A stretch of DNA of 64,000 bases from JBCBSZ01 sp039818945 (GTDB lineage: Bacteria > Actinomycetota > Acidimicrobiia > Acidimicrobiales > Poriferisodalaceae), in NCBI GenBank assembly GCA_039818945.1, contig JBCBSZ010000013.1, forward strand, positions 26,794 to 90,793, given 5' to 3'. Of this stretch, positions 8,458-16,447 are shown one piece after another; position 1 is the stretch's first letter; every line of letters begins with the position of its first letter. The notes under the pieces were generated by a model, which did not search any database, was not told the origin of the DNA, and was given only the letters and a program-made list of their open reading frames with translations. The translations under genes and the position numbers were made by a program.

Positions 8458-8544
8458 GGCGTCCAGACTACGGGCGCGGGCTGGTGTCCGGGTCCCCGAC
8501 ACGGGCAAGCTGGCGGGCGTCCGACTCCTCGAAGGGGAACGCCC

Positions 8545-9759
8545 ATGCCCGAAGCCGTCATCGTCTCCACCGCACGCAGCCCCATCGGCCGGGCCTTCAA
8601 GGGCTCGCTCATCGACGTGCGCCCCGACGATCTCGCCGCGCAGATGGTCACCCGTGCCCTCGAGAAGGTGCCCGAGCTCCACCACGAGGAGATCGAGGAC
8701 CTCATGCTCGGTTGCGGCCTCCCGGGCGGCGAGCAGGGGTTCAACATGGCGCGGGTCGTCTCGACCCTCGCCGGGCTGCCCGACACCCCCGGCACCACGG
8801 TCAACCGGTACTGCTCGTCGTCGCTGCAGACCATCCGCATGGCCGCGCACGCCATCCGGGCCGGCGAGGGCGACGCGTTCGTCGCCGCGGGCGTCGAGTG
8901 CGTCAGCCGGTTCGTGAAGGGCAACTCGGACTCGCTGCCCGACACCGAGAACCCGCGGTTCGACGACGCCAAGGCGCGGACCGCCGCGCGGGCCGGTGGC
9001 GAGGGCGGCGACTGGGCCGAGCCCGAGGGCCTGCCCGACATCTACATCGCCATGGGGCAGACCGCCGAGAACGTCGCCCAGTACAAGGGCGTCTCCCGCG
9101 AGTCGATGGACGAGTACGCGCTGCGCTGCCAGCAGCAGGCCGGCGCCGCCATCGAGCGGGGCTTCTTCGAGCGCGACATCGAGCCGGTCACGCTGCCCGA
9201 CGGCACGGTGGTCAGCGCCGACGACGGGCCCCGCCCGCAGACGACGCTCGACGCGCTCGCCGGGCTGAAGCCGGTGTTCCGCCCCGACGGCACCGTGACG
9301 GCCGGCAACGCCTGCCCGCTCAACGACGGCGCCGCCGCCGTCGTGGTGATGAGCGACACCCGCGCCGCCGAGCTGGGCATCACCCCGCTGGCCCGCATCG
9401 TGTCGTCGGCCGTCACCGGGCTCAACCCGGAGATCATGGGCCTCGGCCCGATCGAGGCCTGCAAGAAGGCGCTCGACCGCGCCGGGATGTCGATCTCCGA
9501 CGTCGACCTCGTCGAGATCAACGAGGCCTTCGCCGCCCAGGTGCTGCCGAGCGCCGACGAGCTCGGCATCGACATCGACAGCCAGCTCAACGTCAACGGC
9601 GGCGCCATCGCCCTCGGCCATCCCTTCGGCATGACCGGCGCTCGCATCATGACCACGCTCATCAACGGCCTCGAGGACGCCGACAAGAGCATCGGCCTCG
9701 AGTCGATGTGCGTCGGCGGCGGTCAGGGCATGGCCATGGTCGTCGAGCGCCTGTCGTAG
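8545..9759 (+). CDS. acetyl-CoA C-acyltransferase (thiolase)
   Basis: 404-residue thiolase catalysing either fatty-acid beta-oxidation cleavage of 3-ketoacyl-CoA or acetoacetyl-CoA formation. The acyl-binding Cys90 lies in TVNRYCSSSLQ, the His in LGHPFGMTGAR and the second catalytic Cys in ESMCVGGGQGMA; the NEAFA motif is also present. ATG 8545 has a purine-rich GAAGGGGAA site seven bases ahead. FadA-like long-chain thiolase is favoured by the start MPEAVIVSTARSPIGRAFKGSL, but substrate chain length is not visible. Its last 37 bases overlap the 3' end of the opposing alpha/beta hydrolase gene. Confidence 0.92.
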   Translation: MPEAVIVSTARSPIGRAFKGSLIDVRPDDLAAQMVTRALEKVPELHHEEIEDLMLGCGLPGGEQGFNMARVVSTLAGLPDTPGTTVNRYCSSSLQTIRMAAHAIRAGEGDAFVAAGVECVSRFVKGNSDSLPDTENPRFDDAKARTAARAGGEGGDWAEPEGLPDIYIAMGQTAENVAQYKGVSRESMDEYALRCQQQAGAAIERGFFERDIEPVTLPDGTVVSADDGPRPQTTLDALAGLKPVFRPDGTVTAGNACPLNDGAAAVVVMSDTRAAELGITPLARIVSSAVTGLNPEIMGLGPIEACKKALDRAGMSISDVDLVEINEAFAAQVLPSADELGIDIDSQLNVNGGAIALGHPFGMTGARIMTTLINGLEDADKSIGLESMCVGGGQGMAMVVERLS

Positions 9760-10637
9760 AGGAAGCTCGACACGATCCGGGCGACCTCGTCGGCGCGGCG
9801 CAGCCAGGGTGCGTGCCCGCCGTCGACGAGGTGCAGCTCGGCGTCGGGAAGCGCCTCGACGAAGCGTCGGCCGGCCACCTCGCCGCCCGTCGGGTCCTCG
9901 CGACCGAGCACGAGCAGGTTGGGCTGCGCGACCGCGGCCAGCTGCTCCTCGGTGAGCGCAGCCGAGGGCCGCGCGCCCCGCAGCCGCAGCAGCCGGCGGA
10001 GGAGCGAGAGGAAGACGGGCCGGAGCTCCGGCCGCCGTTCGGTCTCGAGGAGGAGGTCGGCGATCTCCGGGTCCAGTGGATCCTCACCGACCATCCTCGC
10101 CAGCCGTCGCACCTGCGCCGGCGAGGGGCCGTCGATGCGGGCGAGCACCGGCCCGATCGGTGTCGACAGCAGGCGCATGGGGAGTGGTGCCGAGGTGCCG
10201 GGGGCGAGGGCCGGGCAGCCGACGTGGACCAACGCGGTCACGCGGTCGGGACGGGCGGTCGCGAACCACAGCGCCCACAGCGAGCCCAGCGAGCTGCCGA
10301 GCAGGACGGTACGTCGGAGCCCGAGTCCGTCGAGGACGTCGCGGAGGAAGCCGACCGCGGCGTCCCGCAGCTCGGCGGATGCCATCGCGCCGGCGTCGCT
10401 GAGGCCGTGACCCGGCAGGTCGACGGCGTGGAGGCGGAACCCGTGGAGTCGGGCCATGAGCGGCGCCCACGCCGCGGCCGGCACACCGATGCCGTGGACC
10501 AGCACGACCGGCGGTCCGGTCCCGCACGAGAGGACGTGCGCCCGCGCTCCGAGGCTGGGCACGGCGGCCTCCTGCGAGGTCGCCTCCAGCCCGCAGCGCT
10601 CGAGCACCGCCGCCTGCGCCGTCTCGAAGCTCGTCAT
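9723..10637 (-). CDS. alpha/beta hydrolase
   Basis: 304-residue serine hydrolase of the alpha/beta fold. The oxyanion-hole segment VVLVHGIGVPAAAW, the nucleophile elbow LLGSSLGSLWAL (Ser in GxSxG), an acidic residue in LGREDPTGG and the His in VDGGHAPWLR complete the triad. A helical cap of roughly residues 150-230 should set substrate choice, which is unknown. It is divergent from a TetR regulator, and two inverted-repeat sites lie between them, so it is the likely target of that regulator. Its 3' end runs into the thiolase coding region on the opposite strand. Confidence 0.83.
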   Translation of the reverse strand: MTSFETAQAAVLERCGLEATSQEAAVPSLGARAHVLSCGTGPPVVLVHGIGVPAAAWAPLMARLHGFRLHAVDLPGHGLSDAGAMASAELRDAAVGFLRDVLDGLGLRRTVLLGSSLGSLWALWFATARPDRVTALVHVGCPALAPGTSAPLPMRLLSTPIGPVLARIDGPSPAQVRRLARMVGEDPLDPEIADLLLETERRPELRPVFLSLLRRLLRLRGARPSAALTEEQLAAVAQPNLLVLGREDPTGGEVAGRRFVEALPDAELHLVDGGHAPWLRRADEVARIVSSFLYDRRSTTMAMP

Positions 10638-10656
10638 CGCACACCGCCTCGTTCGC

Positions 10657-10671
10657 TTTACTCTGTGTCAA
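10657..10671. promoter_or_regulatory. degenerate second TetR-type operator
   Basis: TTTACTC-T-GTGTCAA resembles the perfect site at 10700-10714: one arm is identical and the other matches in five of seven positions. The centres are 43 bases apart, about four helical turns. It lies just upstream of the alpha/beta hydrolase start, suggesting co-operative repression of the divergent pair. Seen in sequence; regulator identity is inferred. Confidence 0.5.
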
Positions 10672-10699
10672 GTCGCCGCCACGCCAGTCTCCAGAAAGG

Positions 10700-10714
10700 T
10701 TGACACCGTGTCAA
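10700..10714. promoter_or_regulatory. perfect TetR-type operator overlapping the tetR start
   Basis: TTGACAC-C-GTGTCAA is a perfect 15-base inverted repeat whose right arm contains the GTG start of the tetR gene. Read on the minus strand, its TTGACA is followed after 17 bases by GAGACT, a plausible -35/-10 pair for the alpha/beta hydrolase gene. Binding here would block both genes, which is typical TetR autoregulation. Confidence 0.72.
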
Positions 10715-11301
10715 GTGAGTCGGCCTACGGTGACGCCGAGACGCGCCGCCGGATCCTCGACGCGGCACGTCGGCTCCTGTCCGAGCGCGGCGCGACGGTC
10801 CGCCTCTCCGACGTGGCCGAGCGGGCCGGCGTGTCGCGCCAGGCGCTCTACCTCCACTTCGACGGGCGCAGCGGGCTCTTCGTCGCGCTCGTCCAGCACA
10901 TGGACGAGACGCTCGAGCTGGGTGCGTCGGTCGAGCAGGTGTTCGCGGCGCCCGACGGCGAGGAGCTGCTCACTCGCCTGGTGCGCCTAAACGCCACCTT
11001 CTGGGCCGCGGTGGACCCGGTGGCCCAGGTGCTCGAGGCGGGCCGTCACGTCGACGAGGCCATGCGGGCCGCCTGGGACGACCGCATGGCGCAGCGACGG
11101 GCGATCTTCGGAGCGGTCGTCGACCGGCTGGCCGGCAGCGGTGAGCTGGCGGCGGCGTGGCACCCCGACGACGCCGCGGCGGTCCTCTACGCCGCCGCGC
11201 ACTACGACGGCTGGCGCGAGCTCCTCGCCCGGTTCGGGTGGTCCGAGGAACGCTACGTCGACGCGCTGAGCCTGCAGCTCCGCCGGTCGCTGTTGGTGTG
11301 A
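10708..11301 (+). CDS. TetR/AcrR-family transcriptional regulator
   Basis: 197-residue repressor. The N-terminal helix-turn-helix is classic: RRRILDAARRLLSERG, then VRLSDVAERAGVSRQALYLHFDGRSGLFVALV. The rest is an all-helical ligand-binding and dimer domain of unknown ligand. GTG 10708 is chosen from the AGAAAGG site eight bases upstream, although the start lies inside the proposed operator. Divergent from the alpha/beta hydrolase and expected to repress it and itself; the ligand may be a substrate of the hydrolase or of the thiolase next to it. Confidence 0.88.
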   Translation: MSSESAYGDAETRRRILDAARRLLSERGATVRLSDVAERAGVSRQALYLHFDGRSGLFVALVQHMDETLELGASVEQVFAAPDGEELLTRLVRLNATFWAAVDPVAQVLEAGRHVDEAMRAAWDDRMAQRRAIFGAVVDRLAGSGELAAAWHPDDAAAVLYAAAHYDGWRELLARFGWSEERYVDALSLQLRRSLLV

Positions 11302-11305
11302 CCGC

Positions 11306-11932
11306 TCAGATCTCGGCCAGCCAGTTCCGGGCGTCGACGAGCATCTCGATGCGCTGGGAGTGGGCCATCGGGTAGCCGGCCTCGGTCACCGACCAGCCGG
11401 CGTCGCGCAGCGCTGCCGCTGCGGCGCGCCCCCGCTCGGGCGGCATGATCGTGTCGAGCTCGCCCACCTGGACGAGCGCGGGCGTGCCGGCACCGGCGGC
11501 GAGGTCGAGCTCGACGCCATCGACCTCGGGCAGCCCGCAGCACATCGCCCACACCCCGGCGAAGCGCGCGGCGTTCGCCCGCAGCGCGAGCGCCAGCGCG
11601 AGGAACCCACCCTGGGAGAACCCGCCGACGACGCAGCGCTCGAGCGGCACGTCGGCCGTGCGGGCCTGCGTCTCGACGAACGCCGCGAGCTGCTGCAGCG
11701 CGTGGACGAACGAGTCCGGGACCGGTGCGCCGTCCGACCGGTCGTACCACGAGGCGCCGTCGGAGCCGGGGAGGTCGTGGATCGCCCTCGGGCAGATGGC
11801 GGTGAAGCGCTCGTCCGGGTCGACGAGCGGGACGTACGCCGCGAGGTGGTGCTGTTCGGCGCTCCAGCCGTGCAGGAGGAACAGGAGCTGGTCGGCGCCC
11901 TCTCGTTCGAGGCGGTACGTCGTCAGTGACAT
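11306..11932 (-). CDS. phospholipase/carboxylesterase-family hydrolase
   Basis: 208-residue alpha/beta hydrolase of the small carboxylesterase/acyl-protein-thioesterase type. The family features are an early FLLHGWSAEQHHL oxyanion loop, the nucleophile in VVGGFSQGGFLAL, the Asp in VGELDTIMP and the His in GYPMAHSQ. No cap domain is present, consistent with action on short acyl esters. ATG 11932 is the first start in frame at the conserved N-terminus. Between convergent tetR and the same-strand EamA gene 35 bases upstream, with which it might share a transcript. Confidence 0.83.
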   Translation of the reverse strand: MSLTTYRLEREGADQLLFLLHGWSAEQHHLAAYVPLVDPDERFTAICPRAIHDLPGSDGASWYDRSDGAPVPDSFVHALQQLAAFVETQARTADVPLERCVVGGFSQGGFLALALALRANAARFAGVWAMCCGLPEVDGVELDLAAGAGTPALVQVGELDTIMPPERGRAAAAALRDAGWSVTEAGYPMAHSQRIEMLVDARNWLAEI

Positions 11933-11967
11933 GGGGCGACATGCTGGCACGCCGCCACCGGTGGGCT

Positions 11968-12783
11968 TCAACCGGCGCTGAGCAGCACGACCGCGGCCAG
12001 CGCGAGCGCCATGCCGATCAGCTGGTTGCGCCGCGGGTGCTCGTGGAGCACGACGCGGGCCAGCACGATGCTCGCCGCGGGGTACAGCGAACCGAGCATC
12101 GCGGTGAGCACGAGCGAGCCGTTCTGGGCGGCGAGGATGAACGTGCCGTTGCCCGCTGCGTCGAGCACGCCGGCGCCGATCGCCGCAGGCGGCGCCCGCC
12201 CGATCGGGACGTCGCGGGTCATGAGCAGCAGCACCGGGACGGCCAGCACGTTGCTGTAGGCCACGGGCCAGAGCCCGGCGTCGTCGGGCACGGTGCCGAG
12301 CAGCGCGAAGATCGTGCCGAACCCGCCACCGGCCACGAGCGCGAGCAGCAGCGTCCCACCCGCCGGACGCGCGGTCGTCCCACCCGAGAACGACATGAGG
12401 ACGACCGCGGGGAAGGCGAGGACGACGCCCAGCCACACCAGCGCCGACGGCCGCTCCCCGCCGACGATCGCGGTGACGAGCGGGACGACGGCGACGAACA
12501 CCGCGGTGAGCGGCGACACCACCGACATCGGCCCCCGCCCCATGGCGGCGTAGAAGGCCGACAGCGCGATCGGCGACACGACCCCGACCGCCAGCCCCGC
12601 CAGGAGCCCGGCGCTGGTCGGCGCGCCCGACACGACCAGGGCGGCGAACGGCATGAGGACCAGCGAGATCACCTTGGCCAACAGGGCGACCCGGCGGGCG
12701 TCGAGCCGATGTGAGGCGATCCCGCCGAGGAAGTCGCCGGTGCCGAAGGAGGCCGCGGAGGCGAGGGCGAGGAGGGCGGTCAC
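11968..12783 (-). CDS. EamA/DMT-family transporter
   Basis: About 271 residues with ten predicted hydrophobic helices, in two five-helix repeats (about 1-140 and 145-271). This is the drug/metabolite transporter layout for export of amino acids or other small metabolites. The second repeat carries the family's SLYPAASIVLARVVLHEHPRRNQLIGMALALA ending. GTG 12783 has AGGA seven bases ahead and lies 24 bases after a TATAGT hexamer; an in-frame GTG at 12819 would place the start inside the palindrome and is less likely. Divergent from an XRE-cupin regulator that probably controls it. Confidence 0.82.
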   Translation of the reverse strand: MTALLALASAASFGTGDFLGGIASHRLDARRVALLAKVISLVLMPFAALVVSGAPTSAGLLAGLAVGVVSPIALSAFYAAMGRGPMSVVSPLTAVFVAVVPLVTAIVGGERPSALVWLGVVLAFPAVVLMSFSGGTTARPAGGTLLLALVAGGGFGTIFALLGTVPDDAGLWPVAYSNVLAVPVLLLMTRDVPIGRAPPAAIGAGVLDAAGNGTFILAAQNGSLVLTAMLGSLYPAASIVLARVVLHEHPRRNQLIGMALALAAVVLLSAG

Positions 12784-12803
12784 GAACAGTCCTGCATCGA
12801 GCG

Positions 12804-12819
12804 GTGCACTATAGTGCAC
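12804..12819. promoter_or_regulatory. 16-base perfect palindrome over a divergent promoter
   Basis: GTGCACTATAGTGCAC is a perfect palindrome between divergent EamA and XRE-cupin genes. Its centre supplies a TATAGT -10 hexamer on both strands, so bound protein would block both promoters. The + strand copy (12810-12815) is six bases before the regulator's GTG. It is probably the autoregulatory operator of the XRE-cupin protein. Confidence 0.72.
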
Positions 12820-12821
12820 TC

Positions 12822-13391
12822 GTGGTCGATGACGAGCTCGCCGGTCGCCTCGGCGCCGGCATCCGCTCCCGTCGCACCGAACGGCGATGGACGCTCGACG
12901 AGGCGAGCGAGCGGCTCGGCGTCAGCCGACGCCTGCTGGTCAGGATCGAGCAGGGGGACGCCAACCCGTCGCTGTCGACGCTGCTGCGCGTCGCCTCGGG
13001 GTTCGGGATCGGGCTCTCCGAGCTGCTGCCCGGCGGTGACCGACCGGCCATCACGGTCGCGACACGATCGGAGGCGACCGGGCTGTGGAGCACGCCGGCC
13101 GGCAGCTCGGCCCGGCTGCTGGTCTCGACCCGGGAGCTCGAGCTGTGGGAGTGGACCCTCGCTCCGGGTGATGTGCGGTCGAGCGAGGCCCATCGCACCG
13201 GCTCGCAGGAGGTGCTGACCGTCGCCACCGGCGAGCTGCTCGTCGAGGTCGACGGTGAGGAGCGGCACGCGGGCGCCGGTACGTCGGTGGCGCTGGTCGC
13301 CGACCGACCGCACCGCTACCGCAACGACGGAGACCGGCCCTGCCACTTCACGATGGCGGTCTACGAGCCCGTGGACGGAGCGACCTCGTGA
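12822..13391 (+). CDS. XRE-family regulator with C-terminal cupin
   Basis: 189-residue transcription factor. A helix-turn-helix of the XRE/Cro type occupies about 5-65 (LGAGIRSRRTERRWTLDEASERLGVSRRLLVRIEQGDANPS). A single-domain cupin with EVLTVATGELLVEVDGEE and ALVADRPHRYRNDG fills the remainder and should sense a small ligand. This layout commonly controls an adjacent exporter or catabolic gene, here EamA. The GTG lies six bases after TATAGT with no Shine-Dalgarno, so the mRNA is probably leaderless. Convergent with the oxygenase that ends eight bases away. Confidence 0.87.
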   Translation: MVDDELAGRLGAGIRSRRTERRWTLDEASERLGVSRRLLVRIEQGDANPSLSTLLRVASGFGIGLSELLPGGDRPAITVATRSEATGLWSTPAGSSARLLVSTRELELWEWTLAPGDVRSSEAHRTGSQEVLTVATGELLVEVDGEERHAGAGTSVALVADRPHRYRNDGDRPCHFTMAVYEPVDGATS

Positions 13392-13398
13392 ACCGGGG

Positions 13399-14346
13399 TC
13401 AGACCTCCCGGCCGGCCAGGGTGTCCGTGCCCGATGCCCGCTGCTCCTTGGGGCCGACGAGCCGGGCGACGAGGTGCTCGTCGACGCGGACGGGCGCGTA
13501 GCGGGGTTCACCGGCGAGGGGAGCGACCACCACGTCGGGGTCGGGGTAGTGGAAGTAGGCCACCGATCGGCGGACGGCTCCGGCCGAACCGTCGGGCAGC
13601 GGGACCCGGTGCAGCGTCGACGGCCAGCGGTCGTTGGTCCACATCGCGAGCAGGTCGCCGACGTTGAGCAGGACGCCGTCGGCGCCGGGCGTGACGCCGA
13701 TCCACTCGCCGTCCGGGCCGAGGATCTCCAGGCCGGGCACCGGGTCGGCGACGAGGATCGAGAAGGTCGTGTAGTCGCTGTGCGCCCCCATCCTCACCTG
13801 ACCCTCGGCCGGGTCGTCCTCGGCCGCCGAGCGCTCGTAGCGGATGCAGGCCATCGTGTCCGGGCCCCGCCGGGAGCGCTCGACGAGGTCGGGCAGGCCG
13901 AGGATCGCGCCGAGCACGCCGTCGAGCCGGGCCGACAGCGCCGCCATCGCGGCCAGGTGCCGCCGCACCGCCGGGGCGAAGGCCGGGACCTCGGCGGGCC
14001 ACGGGGTCGGGGCGAAGATCGGCCCGGGGCCGCGATCGTCGTGGCCGACGTTGAACGACTCGAAGAGATCGGGCGGCGAGCTCATCCCCACCGAGTACGA
14101 CAGCGCCTCGCTGCCCCGCTGCCGGTAGCCGCGGTTGGCCACCGGGTCGTCGACGACGTACCGGCGCTTCGTCTCGCCCGGGAGGGCGAACCAGTCGTCC
14201 ATCGCCGCCCACAGCTCCGCTCGGGCGGCGGGGTCGAGACCGTGGCCGGTCAGCTCGACGAAGCCGAACCGGCAGAGGGCGCCGTCGAGCCGGGCGGCGA
14301 GGTCGGGGTCGGCGAGGTCGAGCACCGGGATCACCGGCCCCAGCAT
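13399..14346 (-). CDS. 2-oxoglutarate/Fe(II)-dependent dioxygenase (isopenicillin N synthase-like)
   Basis: 315-residue non-haem iron oxygenase. The N-terminal DIOX_N region (IPVLDLADPDL ... FGFVELTGHGLD) precedes the double-stranded beta-helix core. The iron ligands are visible as HSD in GAHSDYTTFSIL and His in STLHRVPLP; the 2-oxoglutarate-binding Arg and Ser are in RRSVAYFHYP. Substrate is unknown; relatives act on amino acids, peptides, flavonoids and gibberellin-like compounds. ATG 14346 is chosen because the conserved MLGPVIPVLDL starts here. Divergent from the MFS transporter, which could move its substrate or product. Confidence 0.87.
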   Translation of the reverse strand: MLGPVIPVLDLADPDLAARLDGALCRFGFVELTGHGLDPAARAELWAAMDDWFALPGETKRRYVVDDPVANRGYRQRGSEALSYSVGMSSPPDLFESFNVGHDDRGPGPIFAPTPWPAEVPAFAPAVRRHLAAMAALSARLDGVLGAILGLPDLVERSRRGPDTMACIRYERSAAEDDPAEGQVRMGAHSDYTTFSILVADPVPGLEILGPDGEWIGVTPGADGVLLNVGDLLAMWTNDRWPSTLHRVPLPDGSAGAVRRSVAYFHYPDPDVVVAPLAGEPRYAPVRVDEHLVARLVGPKEQRASGTDTLAGREV

Positions 14347-14405
14347 CGCGCCCGCCGAGGCGGTCCGCCGCCCGGGCATCGGCTTGACTGGTCCCGGGAG
14401 GGGCC

Positions 14406-15626
14406 GTGGAGGTGGACGAGCGGGACAGCGCACGGGGCTGGCTGGTCGTCGTCGCCATCGCCGTCTCGGGCGCGCTGTCCTTCGGGACGGCCTACACCTT
14501 CGGCACCTTCTTCGACGCGATGGCCGACGAGTTCGACGCCGGTCGCGGGTCGACGGCGCTGGTGTTCGCCATCACCCTGCTGCTGTTCTTCGGGACCGGC
14601 GTGATCTCGGGGCCGCTCAGCGACCGGGTCGGGCCCCGTCGGCTGGTCGCGATCGGCGGCGTGCTGCTCGTCGGCGGGTTGCTGGCCACCTCGCAGGTCC
14701 AGGTGCTCTGGCTGGGCTACTTCACCTACGGGATCGGGGTGGGGCTCGGCTGCGGGCTCTTCGTCACCCCGCTCTACGCCACCGCCGGCCGCTGGTTCGT
14801 CCGGCGCCGGGCCCTCGCCCTCGGGGTGGTCTCGGCCGGCAACGGCCTGGGCACGCTCACCCTCGTGCCGCTCGCCGAGCGCGTGATCAGCAGCGAGGGC
14901 TGGCGCACGGCCTACGTGACGTTGGCGGTCATCGACGGCGTGCTGCTGCTGTTCGTGCTCAGCGTGGTCCGCCCACCCCGCGCCGTCGTCGGCGCCGAGG
15001 AGCAGGCGCCACCGGAGCCGGCGTTCGCGGAGCGCTTCGCCGAGCTCCGGCCCGAGCCGGCGTTCCGGATCATGTTCTGGACGACGCTGCTCACGTCGAT
15101 CTCGCTCTTCACGGCCTTCGCGTTCGTGGTGCCCTTCGCCGAGGACGAGGGTGTGACGAGCAGCCGGGCGGCCCTGCTCGTGGGGATCATCGGCGCCTCG
15201 AGCATCCTCGGCCGCCTCGCGATCGGCGCCCTGGCCGGCCGCTTCGGCTCCGTCCGCCTCCTGCAGGGATCGCTCGTGGTGCAGCCGATCGCCTACCTGG
15301 TGTGGTTGGTGGCGGGTGGCCGCTACCCGCTGCTCATCCTGTTCGCGGTCCTGCTCGGCATCTCCTACGGCGGCTTCGTCTCGCTCGGCCCGGAGGTGAC
15401 CGTCCACCTGCTCGGCGTCGTGGGCCTGGGCACGACGTTCGGCCTGGTGTTCCTGGCCACGGGGTTGGGCGGGCTCATCGGCCCGCCGCTGGTCGGGGTG
15501 CTCTCCGACCTCACCGACGGCCGGGCGGTCCCGATCGCGGCCGTCATCGGCGTCACCATCGCCGCGCTGTGGACCGCGCTCCGCCTCCCCACGGCCGCTC
15601 ATCGGCCGGCACCGGCTCACCCCTGA
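14406..15626 (+). CDS. MFS transporter (monocarboxylate/oxalate-formate antiporter type)
   Basis: 406-residue membrane protein with 12 predicted helices in two six-helix halves separated by a charged loop around 195-215. The cytoplasmic loop SDRVGPRRLVAIGG between helices 2 and 3 is the MFS signature. The helix-1 GTAYTFGTFFDAM and GNGLGTLTLVPL segments resemble monocarboxylate and OFA-type porters. GTG 14406 follows a GGGAGGGG ribosome-binding site. The likely substrate is an organic acid, but this is an inference from family only. Its stop overlaps a perfect hairpin at 15626-15645. Confidence 0.83.
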   Translation: MEVDERDSARGWLVVVAIAVSGALSFGTAYTFGTFFDAMADEFDAGRGSTALVFAITLLLFFGTGVISGPLSDRVGPRRLVAIGGVLLVGGLLATSQVQVLWLGYFTYGIGVGLGCGLFVTPLYATAGRWFVRRRALALGVVSAGNGLGTLTLVPLAERVISSEGWRTAYVTLAVIDGVLLLFVLSVVRPPRAVVGAEEQAPPEPAFAERFAELRPEPAFRIMFWTTLLTSISLFTAFAFVVPFAEDEGVTSSRAALLVGIIGASSILGRLAIGALAGRFGSVRLLQGSLVVQPIAYLVWLVAGGRYPLLILFAVLLGISYGGFVSLGPEVTVHLLGVVGLGTTFGLVFLATGLGGLIGPPLVGVLSDLTDGRAVPIAAVIGVTIAALWTALRLPTAAHRPAPAHP

Positions 15627-15645
15627 GATTTCTTCCGAGAAATCT
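15626..15645. terminator. perfect hairpin after the MFS gene
   Basis: AGATTTCT-TCCG-AGAAATCT forms an 8-bp perfect stem with a tetraloop, beginning in the stop codon of the MFS gene. There is no T tract, so it may be a Rho-assisted 3' end or an operator for the whiB gene 67 bases downstream. It is unusually AT-rich for the region. Confidence 0.5.
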
Positions 15646-15711
15646 GCGCGGGAAACGCGAGATCCCCCTGGGGTCACGCGTCTATGCATCGGTGGATCGA
15701 GGAGGAACCAC

Positions 15712-16275
15712 ATGAGCACCACCGAACTGGCTCCCAACATCGCAGACTGGCGAACCGACGCCGCTTGCAAGGACGAGCCGGTCGAGACGTTCTTCTCCAG
15801 CCAGCTGGTTGGACGGGCCAAGCGGATCTGCGGTCGTTGCCCGGTGCGCGAGGCGTGCCGGGGCGAGGCCGTGAGCAACGGCGTCGCCGACGGTGTCTGG
15901 GGCGGTTGGACGCCCGAGGAGCGCCGCGCCGGTCGCATCGCCGAGCCGTCGCCGCTGCGCCCCCGTCGTCGTCCCGACCTCGTCACCCCGGCCTGCGCCT
16001 CGTGCTCGACCGGTCTCGGCTGGCCGCTGGCCGCCGTGCCGGCCTCCAACGTGGCCGAGGGTTCGCACGTCGTCGAGGTGGTCGACGGCGAGCGGTGGCT
16101 GGTCCTGCACCCCGACGATCTCCGCTTCTCGGCCTCCTCGACCGGCGAGCTCCGCTGCCCGGGTTGTGGCACCGAGGTCGGTCAGGTCGGCATCCGCGGC
16201 ATGCGCCTCCGTGACGAGGCCGTGGCGCTCGAGGACACCCGTCGTCGCCGGCGCCAGATGCAGGCGGCCAGCTGA
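15712..16275 (+). CDS. WhiB-family iron-sulfur regulator with a C-terminal zinc-ribbon-like extension
   Basis: 187-residue WhiB-like protein, about twice the usual length. The four cluster ligands are Cys19, Cys40, Cys43 and Cys49, followed by the GVWGGWTPEERR beta-turn that contacts the primary sigma factor. The added C-terminus (about 90-187) holds two further CxxC pairs, Cys95/Cys98 (CASC) and Cys149/Cys152 (CPGC), separated by about 50 residues, which suggests a zinc ribbon. A basic tail RRRRRQMQ follows. The start has a strong GAGGAGGA site. WhiB proteins are restricted to actinobacteria and respond to redox or nitric oxide. Confidence 0.9.
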   Translation: MSTTELAPNIADWRTDAACKDEPVETFFSSQLVGRAKRICGRCPVREACRGEAVSNGVADGVWGGWTPEERRAGRIAEPSPLRPRRRPDLVTPACASCSTGLGWPLAAVPASNVAEGSHVVEVVDGERWLVLHPDDLRFSASSTGELRCPGCGTEVGQVGIRGMRLRDEAVALEDTRRRRRQMQAAS

Positions 16276-16288
16276 CCCATGGGGTCGA

Positions 16289-16310
16289 GCTGGTCCTGGG
16301 CGGAACCAGC
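16289..16310 (+). terminator. hairpin downstream of whiB
   Basis: GCTGGT and ACCAGC pair across a 10-base loop, 13 bases after the whiB stop codon. The stem is short and there is no T tract, so this is a modest terminator candidate for the + strand. Confidence 0.35.
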
Positions 16311-16409
16311 CGATCACCAGCCTCCGGCTCGACTGAGCTTCGAGGTCGGACGAGCGAGGTTGTCCTCGATCCGTTCGCTCGTCGATCTCGCTCGGTCAGC
16401 CGGTGGCCG

Positions 16410-16436
16410 GCTCAGCCCGTTCCGCCGAGGCTGAGC
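16410..16436. terminator. hairpin between convergent genes
   Basis: GCTCAGCC and GGCTGAGC form a perfect 8-bp stem with an 11-base loop in the gap between the ends of whiB (+) and the luciferase-like gene (-). It could end transcription from either side. Confidence 0.5.
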
Positions 16437-16447
16437 CCCCCACTCCC

